Origin: Rotaria sp. Silwood1
Lineage: Eukaryota > Rotifera > Eurotatoria > Philodinida > Philodinidae
Length of the DNA: 64,000 bases
Assembly (NCBI GenBank): GCA_905250075.1
Contig: CAJNOP010000024.1
Location: forward strand, 740,508-804,507
Direction of reading: 5' to 3'
Part shown: positions 1 to 12,500 of the stretch, in pieces
How the letters are laid out: each line of letters opens with the position of its first letter
How positions within the stretch are numbered: position 1 is the stretch's first letter
The notes under the pieces: generated by a model
What the model was told of the DNA's origin: nothing
Database searches by the model: none
What the model saw: the letters and a program-made list of their open reading frames with translations, nothing else
Made by a program: the position numbers and the translations under genes

Positions 1-3000
1 AGAAATGAATTATTTAAAAAGTTTTAGTAGCATAATTTTTTTATTATTACCTTGCACGTTTTCAAATGACGGGGGAGTAACAGAATGTTAAAAAATGTGG
101 TCCACCAATGATGTACTATTTGTTGAATTAAGAACAAATGAAAGAAAAATAATATATTCGATTTTATTGTTTTATTTAAAAATCAAAAGCAAACAAAAGA
201 AGCTTATAAAAATTCTCTTCGATATTTTCTAATCTGACGAATTTTTTTTCAATCTTTCTCATCATATAAAAATTTCATCTTTGATACCTTTCATAGCATT
301 TTCTTCACTACAAGCATAAAACTTATTTGATTTTAATAATTAATCAGACGTGAACAATATTCAAATTAAGTCAAACCTGCTTCTTCTCTTCTATACTTGA
401 CAGACTAAAGACTAGTTGTATATAAGTCAACATTTTGAAGTTCAACCAATTTAAGTAAATTCGTGATCAATATATCAGATTCAATGTTTGATATTGATTT
501 CGATGAAAAATTTTCTCCTCTGATATTTATTGCTTATATTATTGTTTGTTTAAGGTTTGATCAGTATCTTCTGAAGGCATTGCAAATGAGAAACAAGTTT
601 ATGTCAATCTTGAATTCTATTGGTGATGATTGTTTTCAATACGACACCAATTGAGTCTGTAAAACACATTAATTTATGCCGATAAGAGGTTTTGTTTTAG
701 ATCAATATAGCAAATCAAAAAAAAAATAGAATCAGATCAAAGTATGATAAATATCTATTAATTTTTCAATAATCAATAATGATTATATTGATGCTTCATA
801 AACATAATCGAATAAATCTTTTTTTAATTTACATTCTCAAAATTTAGTCAAAATATCTCCTTGTCTGCTAATAAGATTTATTCTTTCTTTCGATATCTCT
901 CTTATGAATCGTATAGTGAGTTTTTGCAATCCTTCACTTATGCGAATTATATTTTTCATTATCAACAACTTGATTACAGATGCTACGACTACATCTCACA
1001 ATACGTCAGAAGGGTAGGGATGTGAATTATACGGTTCACTTGAACGAACCGATCAAAGATGAGTGATGTTTTCTTGCACGATCGACATGGATTTAGTTCG
1101 GATCAAAGCTTTCTTATCCAATACCTCAAATGCTGTCGAACAGGAGTCAAGATATTCCTTTTTCCATGAAACCTCTCTATAAAATCGGTTTATATTAAAC
1201 AACATCTATGAGAATGTCGTCTTATGACTAATGCCCATAAATACAATCAGTCTGCTTGTATTTGAAGATATCAATTTCAGCTAGGTGATTTATGGTAACT
1301 TGTTCTCGAGATATGATACAGCATGCTGTCATTCTACGTTTTCTTCATTCAATGTGCTTGAGTGTTGAAAAATAAATGGCATCCAATTAGACTTTCATCT
1401 TTGCATCTTCAATTTAGTTCTAACTCTAATACACATGAGCAAAACACATCTATTTTTTTGTTATAAAATATAAATAGTTATTTAAATCCGTCCGATTCGT
1501 AGAAGAAGGATGAAAGAAATTGAATAGGAGAAGGTATTAAGTATGCAGTGATGTTCTTTAATCTGATTCTCGTTTATATGCATATCAAATAGTATCTCGC
1601 CTTTTGTTATTTCAAGAATGACATCTACATACTCTTTTCTCAATATCTTTTTTCATTTAGACTAGATTGAAATTACTCGATTACTTCCAACGTTATCATT
1701 GGATAAAAGTAACTTATGCACTCCCAACATAGCATGAGTTGTTTGCAGAGAGCAAATAGAAGGTGACTAACACGTATGTTTTCTTTTCATACTTCTTTTT
1801 GCGGAAAAATTCCGGCAAGTATTTAAATAATGACGTATTTCATTGACTTATGGGCGTTTGTTTTTCCCCAACTTCGATAGAGAAATTGTGCAAAGTATAT
1901 ACTCAGATGAAGCGAATCTGTGAGAACCATAATGATATGATGTTTTTTCAGTGCTATTGCAAAAGCAAATTTTCAAAACGTGACTGTACTGAGTAATAAA
2001 ACAAGAACATCAGTGGAAGACAAATCTAGGAAAGAAAATGTAGTCAATTTTTGATTAACACATTCGGAACATTGTTTAAAGTCAGATGGCAATTATGTTT
2101 GTTTGTTCATTGTGTGAATTGATCTGACTACTAGTGATCTGGTCATCTTCATTCATTCACCTATATTTGATTAAGCATCAAATGTTCAGATAGGTCCATA
2201 CTTAAGAAACTGATCCATATTTCATGATTTCAGATGTTCAAAACATAAAAAAATCATGTAAGTTGAAAAACTTGAATTCGAACTTCACAGATCTTATTTT
2301 CTATATAGTATTGTTTAAAAAGAAAATTGTTTTCTTGTCTATTTCATAGAAGTTATCAGCACATCGATTGATTCAATTTCTCAATTCGATCCAGATCGTA
2401 TTTCTTCCCTCATCCATCGTCAAGTCATAACAAGATTTGACGAGTTAGGGCATCAACGAGGAGAAGACTCATTTCTACTCCAACACACGCCGCATGTCAC
2501 ATATGCATACTTACAGTCTTGATTATTCGGAATTATACATTTTCTAAATTCATGTATTTTTTTAGGAAGGATAGATACGCTTGATCTCGATATTTTCATT
2601 GATAAATATACTTTGGCAGAGTCGATGCCTCAGTATTTTATTGATGATCAAGATTAGTGTGGGCAGCGTTTACTAAATATCAGTGTCTTGAGCTGTAATT
2701 TGACATGAAATTTATTGTTTACTCTATTTGCAATCATAACTGTAGCTCCCTTGAAAAAATATTATTTCTTGCCTAGTGCAATTTATTTTTCTTGCAGCAA
2801 GAAAATCAATCAGAATGATAGGACTTTTAATAGCAGGACAAATCGTTATATTGACAGAACGTTGCATGAACATATTGTTGGGATATCATTTAATTTTATA
2901 TATTTGCATATTAGAAAATGACTTTTTGAGGGGTGCGAGGTTGTCGATATAAGGTTTTTCTTTGCCAACACCTACATCTACGCTCATACTTCATGCGGCA

Positions 3001-3680
3001 AGAAAGAAAAAGCAAGACTTCAGTATTTCGAAGTATGAATGCAGTATGGTACTTCACTCGTATTTCGGAGCACTGAAGCTTAGGTTTTTCTTGTTTGCCC
3101 ACACAGTTACATCGTACATCCTGTTAGAGATTGTGAGTAATTTGAACTAATAATCAAAATTAATGAAGTTCACATAATTATTCAATATTCTCAATTTCAC
3201 GTTCTTAAAATAAAAAAAGGCAATAATTTTTTTTATAAAATTCATAGAAGCAGTTTTCACAATAAAAAATTTTTCTACAAAATCTTTAAGGTGAAGAATA
3301 CTTTCTGATATTGATAAAAATCTGTGGTTCTAATCTAGACGCAGCGTTATCTTATGCTTAATACAATATCTATCTCATAAATTTTGTTTTACTTATCAAC
3401 AAAGGGACCTTTTAATGTTTATGTCATTCTAACACTTATTTTGAAACACAAGGCTATACCTTTCAGCAAATAAAAAAGGATGATCTTTAAAAAAACAAAG
3501 ATGTAATTATAATGTTGCAAGCAGTGTTTGTATGTTTTAACTGTATAAATATTGAATTTTCTAAACTTTTGTTTATTAAAGTAATAAAAGAAGCGTATAT
3601 CTACAATTTGAGCAGTTAAGAATAAGCAAAAAGAATGTGAGTTCACGCAATTAAGAGTTGAATTAAGGCACACAAAAGAG
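1..3680. other. Intergenic region with no convincing gene
   Basis: AT-rich sequence without a recognisable coding gene. The open frames in it are short and have no family resemblance. Two things stand out: a coding-looking stretch at about 2349-2657 (listed separately), and a pair of related segments around 2955-3125. In that pair the phrase aggttttTctt-tgcc recurs about 120 bp apart, and inverted similarity around aatactgaag/cactgaag suggests a decayed repeat. I see no tRNA, rRNA or long terminal repeat here. Confidence 0.5.
2349..2657 (+). pseudogene. Possible decayed exons of an unrecognised gene
   Basis: After a plausible 3' splice site (tttcatag ending at 2350) an open frame runs to a TGA near 2522 and reads like protein (contains ...RFDELGHQRGEDSF...). 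A second piece after tttttttag (2556-2564) reads ...TLDLDIFIDKY... and ends in TAG at about 2657. The two pieces cannot be joined in frame with a normal donor: the only nearby GT (GTCTTG) gives the wrong phase, and unspliced reading meets the TGA. I therefore treat it as a remnant or chance. No family is recognised. Confidence 0.2.
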
Positions 3681-4789
3681 TCAATGACGATTGGATGATC
3701 CATGCAATGATTTTACAGGTGGTTGAGCCGATGATGTTGAAGCCACACTACCTGCATTGGATCGTACCGATGAAGAAGGCGATGGTGGTCGTCGTATTCT
3801 TGGTGATTCATTCACTTCGTCAAGATATGATCGAGCTGTACGAGAAGATTCGTCTTGATCAGGGAATGGTGATGCACGAGGTGAATATGATGGTGGTTCT
3901 TTACGTGTTGCAAATGAATGACGTCGCATTGACGGTTGAACAAAACGTTCTTGTTGTCTTGGTGTTGCTGGTGGACTTGGTTGTAATTGAGAACGACGTT
4001 CTCGTGCTCTAACAAGATCTGATGGATCTTCAGGATGATGACGATCAAGTTGAGCTGCACGACGCATTTGCATTTGTAATTTCAAACGATTTGTAAAAAA
4101 TACATGACGCCAACCACGTTGTTCAGCTAAATGAATTAAATCTTTATTTTCTAAAGCATGTCGTCCATAATGATTTATATAAAATATTCGCCAAAGATCA
4201 TTATTACGACAAAGTGAACGAAGTGATTTTGATACTAATGATATTTGTGGGATATCATCAAGATTTACCAATGAAAGTATACGTATTTGAACATTTGGTG
4301 GAAGACGTGTTAACCAATCAAATTTACCACGAACTAAATTTAAACAATAATCAAGAGTATCTTGACCAAATATACGCCATATTTCACGTTGAGCAACTTC
4401 ATCATAATAAAAATCTTCATATGAATCTTTTATTTCACCTGGATACATTGAACCATCAATATTTCGAAGTGTTATTTTCCACCAACGTAGAATAACCTTT
4501 GAAATAATAACATAAAGAATTAAAATTCAAGAAAAAAAATCATTAAACAATCAACCTTGTCCAGAGTAATTTGTAATTGACCATAATCTTTCGATGGTGC
4601 AGGAGCTTGACCATCACATTCAAATAAAGTTCCATCTTCACGTAAAAGTTGTGATAAAAATGGATGTTCTTTCATAAAATGTCGCACATTACATGTTTCA
4701 TGAGGATGAACATTTTTATTATTACGACTAGATTCAGTCGCTACAGAAGCTCGACTAGGATCAGCACCTTTCTTTTTACTACTCGCCAT
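3681..4789 (-). CDS. FBXO36: F-box only protein 36 with C-terminal extension
   Basis: Two exons, 4556-4789 and 3681-4496, joined in phase 0, give 349 residues starting MASSKKKG. The N-terminal part matches FBXO36: APAPSKDYGQLQITLDKV runs across the intron into ILRWWKITLR, as in vertebrate FBXO36. An F-box follows at about residues 138-185 (WLTRLPPNVQIRILSL...DLWRIFY), then the conserved GWRHVFFTNRLKLQ block. F-box proteins bind SKP1 and act as substrate receptors of SCF ubiquitin ligases; the substrate of FBXO36 is unknown to me. Vertebrate FBXO36 is about 188 residues. This one has about 50 extra residues at the N-terminus and about 120 extra Ser/Pro/Arg-rich residues at the C-terminus. An in-frame TTG twelve bases upstream of the ATG is not used as start. 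It is divergent from TOPBP1, with 378 bp between start codons. Confidence 0.88.
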
Positions 4790-5167
4790 GATTGTATTCA
4801 AAACAGAATATGTTGCGATGCAGTAAGCCTCCCTCCTTCTATAGTTACTTGTATCTTCAAGAAAGCAAATGAAAACTTAACGTCGTAGAGAAAAAAAAAA
4901 AAAGTCACACACTACGCTCTCGACATTGATCGTCTGTTGATTCTTTTTTGTCAAACAAAAAAAAAAAAAGAATTTCAGACATTCTTCAAACATTGGATTG
5001 GATTTTTCACTTTTCTTTCATTCCTTCTTCAATCCAGGTTCTTTTTTTTGACGCGTTTGAATTCGAACCAATAAAATTTAAGACATAGAACTTAGTTTTC
5101 ATGTCGCCAGTATCATTATGAAAAAAAACAGATAGTAAATCTTCTCTAATATTTGAAACATTCAAAA

Positions 5168-8100
5168 ATGAGTACAACAAAAAAGATGTCAATTTTTGTT
5201 TTACAACCTAATGCATTACATGCTCAATGGCAAGGAGAAAAATTGAATAGTGTTTTTCAAGTAACTTTTCAAGATTAAAACATTACATTGATGATTGCAA
5301 CTGTTTTTTTTTTCATTATCAGTTATTAGAATCAAGTAATTTTCAACCACATATGATTGATGAAGAAACAATGATTAATATGAAAGATTTAAAAGGAAAA
5401 ATGTTTGTTATTGAACCATTTTCTGGTCAATTATTTCAATATTTAAAAAATAATAAAGCCTGGTAAAAATTCATCTTGATTTTTATTTTTTAAAAATTTA
5501 ATCCTTCTATTTATTTCCTTATGACCAAAAAAAAGGGTTCTTGGTCCACAATTAATTACAACATGTGTCGATCATAATATTACCATTCCATGTAGTTCTT
5601 ATCCTCTTTATTCACTTGCTATGCAATCATTAACTATTTGTTGTACCAATCTTTCACATGCTGATCGTGTAAGAATTAATTTTTCTTATTAAAAATTTAA
5701 TTTTTTAATAATTTAATAGGAAAAAATTCGTCGATCTGTCGCTTATATGGGTGGTAAATTTCAAACAAATCTTAATGCAAATGTTACTCATTTAGTATGT
5801 GGAACTTGTGCAGCATCAGAAAAATATTTTGTAAATTTAACAAATATGATTTTCTTTTTAAATTTTCTTTTATGATTTAAAATAAAGGTTGCCGTTGAAA
5901 ATGGAATACAAGTAATGATGCCAGAATGGATTCAAAATGTACTTGTACTTTCTGGACAAAAGTAATGAGAAAATATTGAGAATTAAATTAATTTTATTGT
6001 TTGTTATATAGAACAGTAAAAGGAACGGATTCAACATTTGATCGTTTTAAATGTCCACTTTTCTATAAATTTATTATTTCATTATCGGGTTTTGCTGAAC
6101 GAGATCGTAATACAATTAAACAATATGTTGAACGAGAAGGTGCAACATATTCACCAAGTTTAATTAAAGATAAATGTACTCATTTGATTTGTAAAGAACC
6201 GAAAGGTAAAATTTTGATATAAATATATAGAATGTATCAAAAGTTCGTCGAAAAAGTTAATGTAAATATCTCTTACATAAATCAAACAATTTAGTTAATT
6301 TTCTTATACAATGTTGATATCTTCTGTCAAATATTCTTGTGAATATTTTCGAAAAAATGTTTATCTTTATAAAGATTAGAATAAGAATAGTTTTATCAAT
6401 GACTAACTTTGAGTCGTCTATGCTACCCTTTTGTAACACTTGTGCAGTGAAGTATAGAGAATGTTCTGTAAAATAGTAGAAAATTATGGCAGAGAAAGTT
6501 GACGAAATTTATGATTTTTTTAAAAAATGAATCATAATCAAATGTTCGAGATGTTACAAAGATCTGCTTCATTTTAAAAACAAATTGTACCTTGTATGAC
6601 TTTAACGAAAGATATTTTGTTCATAGAATGAAGTAGATCTTTGTGATATTTGATTATCGTTCATCTTTCGTACATATTACGAACTTTGTCGACTTTTTTC
6701 TGCTAGAATTTTTGACAATCTTACAGAACATTCTCCATCTTTCACAGTACTAGTTTTATAGAAATATTGAAATTTAAGTTTAATCTAATCTTCACTTAAT
6801 GTCTTCTTGCAAAGGTCAACTGGTAGATTTTATTTCATAACGATAGATGACTCAAATTTGATCATTTATAGAATTACTCTTATTTTAATCTTTATAAGCA
6901 CAAATATTTATATGAAAATCAATTATACTACTTGAATAGTATAAGAGATATTAATGTTAACTTTCTTGACAATATTTTTCGCACATTTGTTAGATGTTCA
7001 TTCGATAGGATTTTGTTGATTTAGGTTCAAAATTTGAACATGCAATTAAATGGAGAATTCCAACACTTAAACCTGAATGGATTTTTGAAAGTAGTGAAAA
7101 AGGTTCATGTCTTCGTTTAACGAATTATTTATGGCCAACACCAACTATTGAATTAAATAGTAGTAAAGGTTATTTCTAATTTAAATTTAATTATCGTTAT
7201 TTAGAATTTTAATTTATAGAAAATGAAAAACCTTTAATGAGTGACACAATTGATTCATCATCAAAAATTATTACTGTTGATCAACGATGTAAATCAACAT
7301 CATTATTAACTATAGAAGACATGAATGATCTTGAAGAACGTTTTGATAAATGGATGAATAATCGATCGAAAAAAATTGTAGATGATTTATTCGATGGTTT
7401 AAAGGTTTATAAATTAAATATCAAATAGTTTATAATAATCATTTGTTTGCTAGGTATTCTTAGGTCAATTTTCTTCAGTATTAAGAATGCGTATGCAAAA
7501 AATTCTTGATGGTGGATGTGCTATTCGGTAAATTAACTTTTCATTATGTCAAACTTTTAATAAATTTTTCTTTGTTACTTTTTCATAGATTTGATACGCT
7601 CAATCCATCAGTAACACATATTATTCGAGGTACTGAACCTTTTTCAAACTATACTCAAATATCTGTAATTGCACCATAGTAAAAGTTAAATTTATTGATT
7701 TTAGTTCAAAAAAAAACAATTTTATTATTTTAGTGCTCATATTGTTAATCCACAATGGTTGTTAGATTGTTGTGAAAAAAATGAACTTGTATCTGAAAAT
7801 GATTATTTATGTTCATCGGATCGAGATGAAAAGTAAATATTAAAATTTTAATCATTTTTATAAATGAAATTCTCAATTTAGACAAGATTCAAATCAAATT
7901 TTAATAGATGATAAAAAGAAAAGTAGTAGTTCAAATTCATCTATGCTATCATCAGCATCATTAACACGTCAACAAACAGGCAATTTTAATGTTGATCAAA
8001 CATTACTCGTATGTAATTGATTCATTTTTGTTTTTGAGACAGATTACTAAGCGAAACAGTTTAGATAAAAAAAAAATAAGCTTCAAAGCGAAACTACAGT

Positions 8101-9441
8101 AAAAACTAAGACTTGAGTATTATAAAAAGAAATGTTTAATACTGATTTAGTTATATTCTTCTGAGAAGAAGACGCACATATTGAGAAAAGAAATAAACTA
8201 TTTTCAGTCGAACTTTAATAATCTGTAGTCCTAAATGGATCAATGCTGTAGCATTTCAATTAGAAAAAAGTCAATATTCGGTTTTTAGTCAAGTTTTCGA
8301 AAATCATGTATTATCTGAATTAGCAAATTAGAATATGTAGAAGAATAATAAATCATCAAATTTACATTTATTTATAACTGTATTGTTGATCATACAATCG
8401 AAGCCGTAAACATCCACCATATACTAATAAGAGAAAATATCAACCCTACACTTAAGTGAATTTTATTGCTCATGGTTGAGAATTAATGAAAAGATTGCTA
8501 TTGAATCGAATTGTCGAATAATTTCCTTCGTTTCGATCTCTGAGCAGAACAATCTACTAGACTGAAAAGAAAAAAATAAATAAATAAATAAAATTCAAAA
8601 GACACAGACAGAAAACAATGGATAACTAAATAAATAGTAAAACAAAAACAAAAGCTAAACACTGAAATGAATGTATCACTTTTGAATCATATAAACTTGG
8701 AACTACATCTCTGAGAAAAAGATTATTATATCGTCCATCAACTTGTTACTTTCAGATCATTAACAGATCTCGGTCTCTAAACCTAAAATGCGTGTGTTCT
8801 TTCAATCATAGTTTAGTGCATGTTTTCGCATACATTGTAATTCCTTGTAGTTTTAATAATTTATCACAACTTTTATTTGAACATCCATATTCACGTTCTG
8901 TTGTTTTTAAAAAGGATGATATGATCCATTATTATTTTAGCAAGATGATACTCCTCGTCTTCGTCGAACACCAGGGTCTAATGCATCAACACCTTCAATT
9001 ATTACTGAATATGCTCTTTCACCATTTTCTTTACTTAAACGTTATTCTAATGTTCCACGTCCACCTGTTTTTGAACAAACATTAACTGATACACAAATCG
9101 ATAAAATTAGTGCAGAATTACCACCAACAGAATCACAAATTAATGTTGATCGATTAATGTCTGATATTGATATTTTAATGCCAACTTTACTTAACAATCA
9201 AAGATCATCGTCCTCATCATCATCATTATTATCAAATACTGTATCTACAGCTTCATCAAAAATAAATATGATGTCTTCACGTTCATTTTTTCTTGCTCAC
9301 CAAGCAAAATTAACAATCGATGAAAATTCGTCATCAGAAGTAAAAGTATCATGGATTGATGATTCAACAGAAGCAGAACGTATTCGACAACATCAGTTAC
9401 ATAACTTAGATGAAATGACACAATCTGATGATATATATTAA
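5168..9441 (+). CDS. TOPBP1: TOPBP1-like checkpoint protein with only BRCT0-3 and an ATR-activating-like tail
   Basis: Thirteen exons: 5168-5260, 5323-5462, 5536-5668, 5720-5830, 5888-5961, 6012-6205, 7025-7168, 7220-7404, 7454-7527, 7589-7678, 7734-7832, 7882-8008, 8941-9441. They join in frame to 654 residues. BRCT0 and BRCT1 show VLGPQL and TICCTNL...GGKF...VTHLV...EKYFVA. BRCT2 shows SLSGFAERDR...CTHLICKEPKGSKFEHA. BRCT3 starts at DDLFDGLKVFLGQFS and contains FDTLNPSVTHII and PQWLLDCCEKNEL. These match vertebrate TOPBP1 in order and spacing. TOPBP1 is the scaffold that links the 9-1-1 clamp and replication origins to ATR. After BRCT3 comes only a Ser-rich linker and a tail with SWIDDSTEAERIR, similar to the human ATR-activation motif around W1145; here the tryptophan is about residue 626. 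Human TOPBP1 has about 1520 residues and BRCT4-8; none is seen here before the stop. The next gene starts 113 bp later. Confidence 0.88.
6249..6980. repeat. Long imperfect foldback element in TOPBP1 intron 6
   Basis: Nearly the whole 819-bp intron is one imperfect palindrome. Matching arm segments include gagaatgttctgtaa (about 6460) with its complement near 6722-6735, caaagatctgcttcatt (about 6560) with aatgaagtagatctttg (about 6629-6645), tttataaagatta (about 6370) with its complement near 6890, and gttaatgtaaatatctctta (about 6256) with taagagatattaatgttaac near 6942-6961. The arms are about 340 bp and the centre is near 6600. No coding frame is seen, so it is probably a nonautonomous foldback element or MITE. 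Confidence 0.75.
8009..8940. other. Long TOPBP1 intron 12, no recognised content
   Basis: A 932-bp intron between the BRCT3 linker and the C-terminal exon, with donor CTC|GTATGT and acceptor TTTTAG|CAAGAT, phase 0. It lies where BRCT4-8 would be encoded in a full-length TOPBP1. I read it for BRCT-like sequence and found none. A short open stretch near 8850-8920 looks protein-like but has no compatible splice phase. Confidence 0.6.
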
Positions 9442-9522
9442 ATAAGATTTTTTTTTTTTTTGTTCTATATTCTTCTGTGTTTTTTTTCTCTTGTATAAAC
9501 AAAAAACCAACAAATAAAATAC

Positions 9523-9528
9523 TCTTAC
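9523..9528 (+). terminator. Poly(A) signal AATAAA of TOPBP1
   Basis: AATAAA lies 82 bp after the TOPBP1 stop and only 7 bp before the pyrimidine-rich TTCTAG that precedes the Tudor gene. A cleavage signal directly followed by a splice acceptor is the arrangement expected between two genes of a trans-spliced operon. Confidence 0.5.
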
Positions 9529-9534
9529 TATTAA

Positions 9535-9540
9535 TTCTAG
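9535..9540 (+). promoter_or_regulatory. Candidate spliced-leader acceptor of the Tudor gene
   Basis: TTCTAG follows a T-rich stretch and is 14 nt upstream of the ATG at 9555. No open cis exon precedes it in the 94 bp back to the TOPBP1 stop. The same ATTCTAG|ATT sequence occurs before the LRRC40 start. Confidence 0.45.
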
Positions 9541-9554
9541 ATTCATTTACGATA

Positions 9555-12500
9555 ATGACTGAAGATATTAAGAAACAGTCAGAAACCATTGGTAAATAAA
9601 CAAATGTTGAATGTTCATAGGAGAAACAAAAAAAAGAATAATTCTTTTTTTCTATTAATAGATAGATTAAATGAAACGAATCGTAAATTTACGACTAGTA
9701 CAACTGTGAATATATTAAATGATCTACAATTAATGAATATACATGAACAACATGACTGGCAACGTTATGAGTTATTTCGAAAATACGAACAATTATTACC
9801 AAATAAAACAACTTCTCCATTTATAGCTCAATCGAATTGTTCATCCGCATCGTCAATAGAACCAACAAATACACCATTGATTATAAAGTAAAACAATTTA
9901 AAAGACTGTATTTCATATGATAATCTATTTTATTTTGTTTCCTAGTAATACTCATGAACGTCAACTAAATGCAATCGAAGATAACCTGTCAAATGATATT
10001 AGCGAAGATCTACGATCTCTTACTGAACAACGAGTACCAGATTTATGTATTCTTGATGGTGAACCAATGCAATTTACCAATGGTTTGAATAGTTTTTAGT
10101 TAAGAGAACTAAAAATTTCTTTTCTCATAATGTTTGAACTTCGTAAAATGTTGATTTCCTTTGGACTAAAATTTAGTATTTGTCTTAATTAGTGCAGAAG
10201 GTTTATTCATCACAAGTGAATATAATGGGCAGTTCCCGAATCAGTCTCATTCGATGATCTCTCATTTTGGTTTCTTCTTAGTTCAGTCATGATTCATCAT
10301 CTAAAGAATTCATTATCGATTGATCATTGATTAAGCAGATCCACACCCTCAAAGTAGAAAAGCTCTAAAAACGAAATTTGTTAATAAATAAAAACAAAGA
10401 ACTTAATTCGTTTTCATTATATATGTAACGTGCTTCGGCATAGATCCTGTGGGATCCAAAATTTTTGAACCTAGACCTGATTAGATGTAGAACCAACTTG
10501 ACGAGCTTTACTGTGTGTCATGAGCATGAATAAATTGTGGATTTTTCTTGTTATTCTTTTTATTGATACAAGTTATTCTCTTCTATATAAAATATAATTA
10601 TGAATTGTTGTAATTGATAATGTTAGGATTCATGTTGAGAAATCATCAGGTGGGAATGAAACGGGAGTGAATGGTATTTGCCGAAATCTTGAAAATTAGT
10701 GATCGTTAGTTTCTTTGATAAAAATAGTATTTTTTCATATGAATTGTTTAGGTACGAAATTCTATTGTACTATAAATGATATATTAACTAGTGATGGTGA
10801 ATTTTGGGTTGAACGAGAATTTTCAGCTGAAAATGAACGAAAATTTTATCAATTTATTGATATACTTTCATTATTTGCTACTAGTTATGAATCATTAAAA
10901 GAAGTTTATATTGGTCAATTAGTAGCATTACATTATGAATCATCTTGGCATCGAGCATTAGTAGTATCGAAAAGTGAAGGACCAACAATAAATAAACAAC
11001 CAAGTGCACGTGTTCGACTTGTTGATTATGGTTCATCATTATATGTTAATGTTTCACAACTTAAATGGTTACCTGAACAATTTTATTTATTTCCTTTTAA
11101 AGTAAATATATACTTTTGTGAACGATATTTAAATTTAAAAAAAAGTATATTTAATGATTTGATTTTTAGGCAGTTGAATGTGTCTTTAGTGAAGCTGTAA
11201 AACCAACTTTTTCCGATACGGTTCGTCTTACATTTAAACAACTTGTACTACATAAACGATTACGTGCTACTGTAGTAAGTATTATTTTTAAAGAGAAAAA
11301 TATTTTCGATTTATTATTATTAATTATTTAGTATGATAGAGATGGTAATCGTATTTGTGTATTATTAAAATGTAAAACTGAAGAAGGTATTATTAATGTT
11401 TATCGATATTTACGTGCACATGAACATAAATCAAAAAATGGTCGAATGCTAGATGACGGTGCTATAGTACAATGTTTACATAATACTATTTTTAACAATA
11501 GTAATTCTGGTTATCAATCAACGATATCAAATAAATCAATGAATACATCTATAAATTTAACATTACCTATTTTATCACCACCATCACCAATTAAATTAAC
11601 ACGTGATCAACTTGAAATAAGACGAAAAGAAATAAAGAAAATTTATAAAGAACCTTATGATGAAAATAATAATAGCATGATTTCAAGTGGAAGTAATGGT
11701 AATATATCTATGTAAGTTAATAAATTGAAAGATAAAATAGAAAATAAAATACAATTTTATATTGACAAAATGTACAGAAAGAAAAGTTCTTATGTTATGT
11801 CCATTTCTGACTAGATTAATTTGAGAAATTAATCTGACATATATTATTTTATTCAAAGCTAACTTATTAAAACTTGCGATGATTATTAATATTTTATGTG
11901 CGCATTGCGAGATTCAAAATCTGCTTAAACAAAAAGAATAGTAAAATTTTGTGTGAAGAGAATTCGTCCATTAAAAGTATATGAGGTGAGCGTAGGATAA
12001 TCGATGAAAAATAGAGATGAAAGCTCATACAGACATAAGGCAACATTCATGAATATAAAATCTTAGAATAAAGAAATTTTCAAGTTTCAATTATTGTTTA
12101 TTTACTCATAGGTCGGGTCCAAATCTAGATTATAGGAGATAAATGAAAGAAGAATACCCTTGTTTAGCAGCAGACTTTGGACAAAAAGATGGTCTAAAGC
12201 AGAGCTCTTGCGCTCAATTCCTTGAGCTTCTCATACATACTAGCTAGCCATATACTAGTAACGAGAGTAGATGCATGTCACAACGTTGTCAGCATGATAT
12301 CAGCCGCATGGTCTGAGAAGAAGAGCAATTAGTGACCTGTCCAAAACCATTTCATGCCTGGTGTACTGAAGTTTAAATACATTATTTTATGATTTTGTTT
12401 CGAACAATGCAATCACTTAGTCGTGCATAAGATAAATGATTCTTTCTCTTTAAGATGTATAATCGCTCTCAAAATTGATCGTACCATAAAAAGGTGACTT

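Noticed and set aside
3695..4495. Long open frames on the + strand opposite FBXO36, and similar ones opposite TRMT10A, the bZIP gene, the zinc-finger gene and MON2
   Set aside because: They are antisense or shifted shadows of A/T-ending codons in real exons, with low-complexity His/Leu/Val-rich products.
8850..8920. Protein-like stretch (contains LLFEHPYSRSVVF) in the long TOPBP1 intron
   Set aside because: No donor/acceptor combination fits its phase to the flanking exons, and the flanking exons join correctly without it. No BRCT resemblance.
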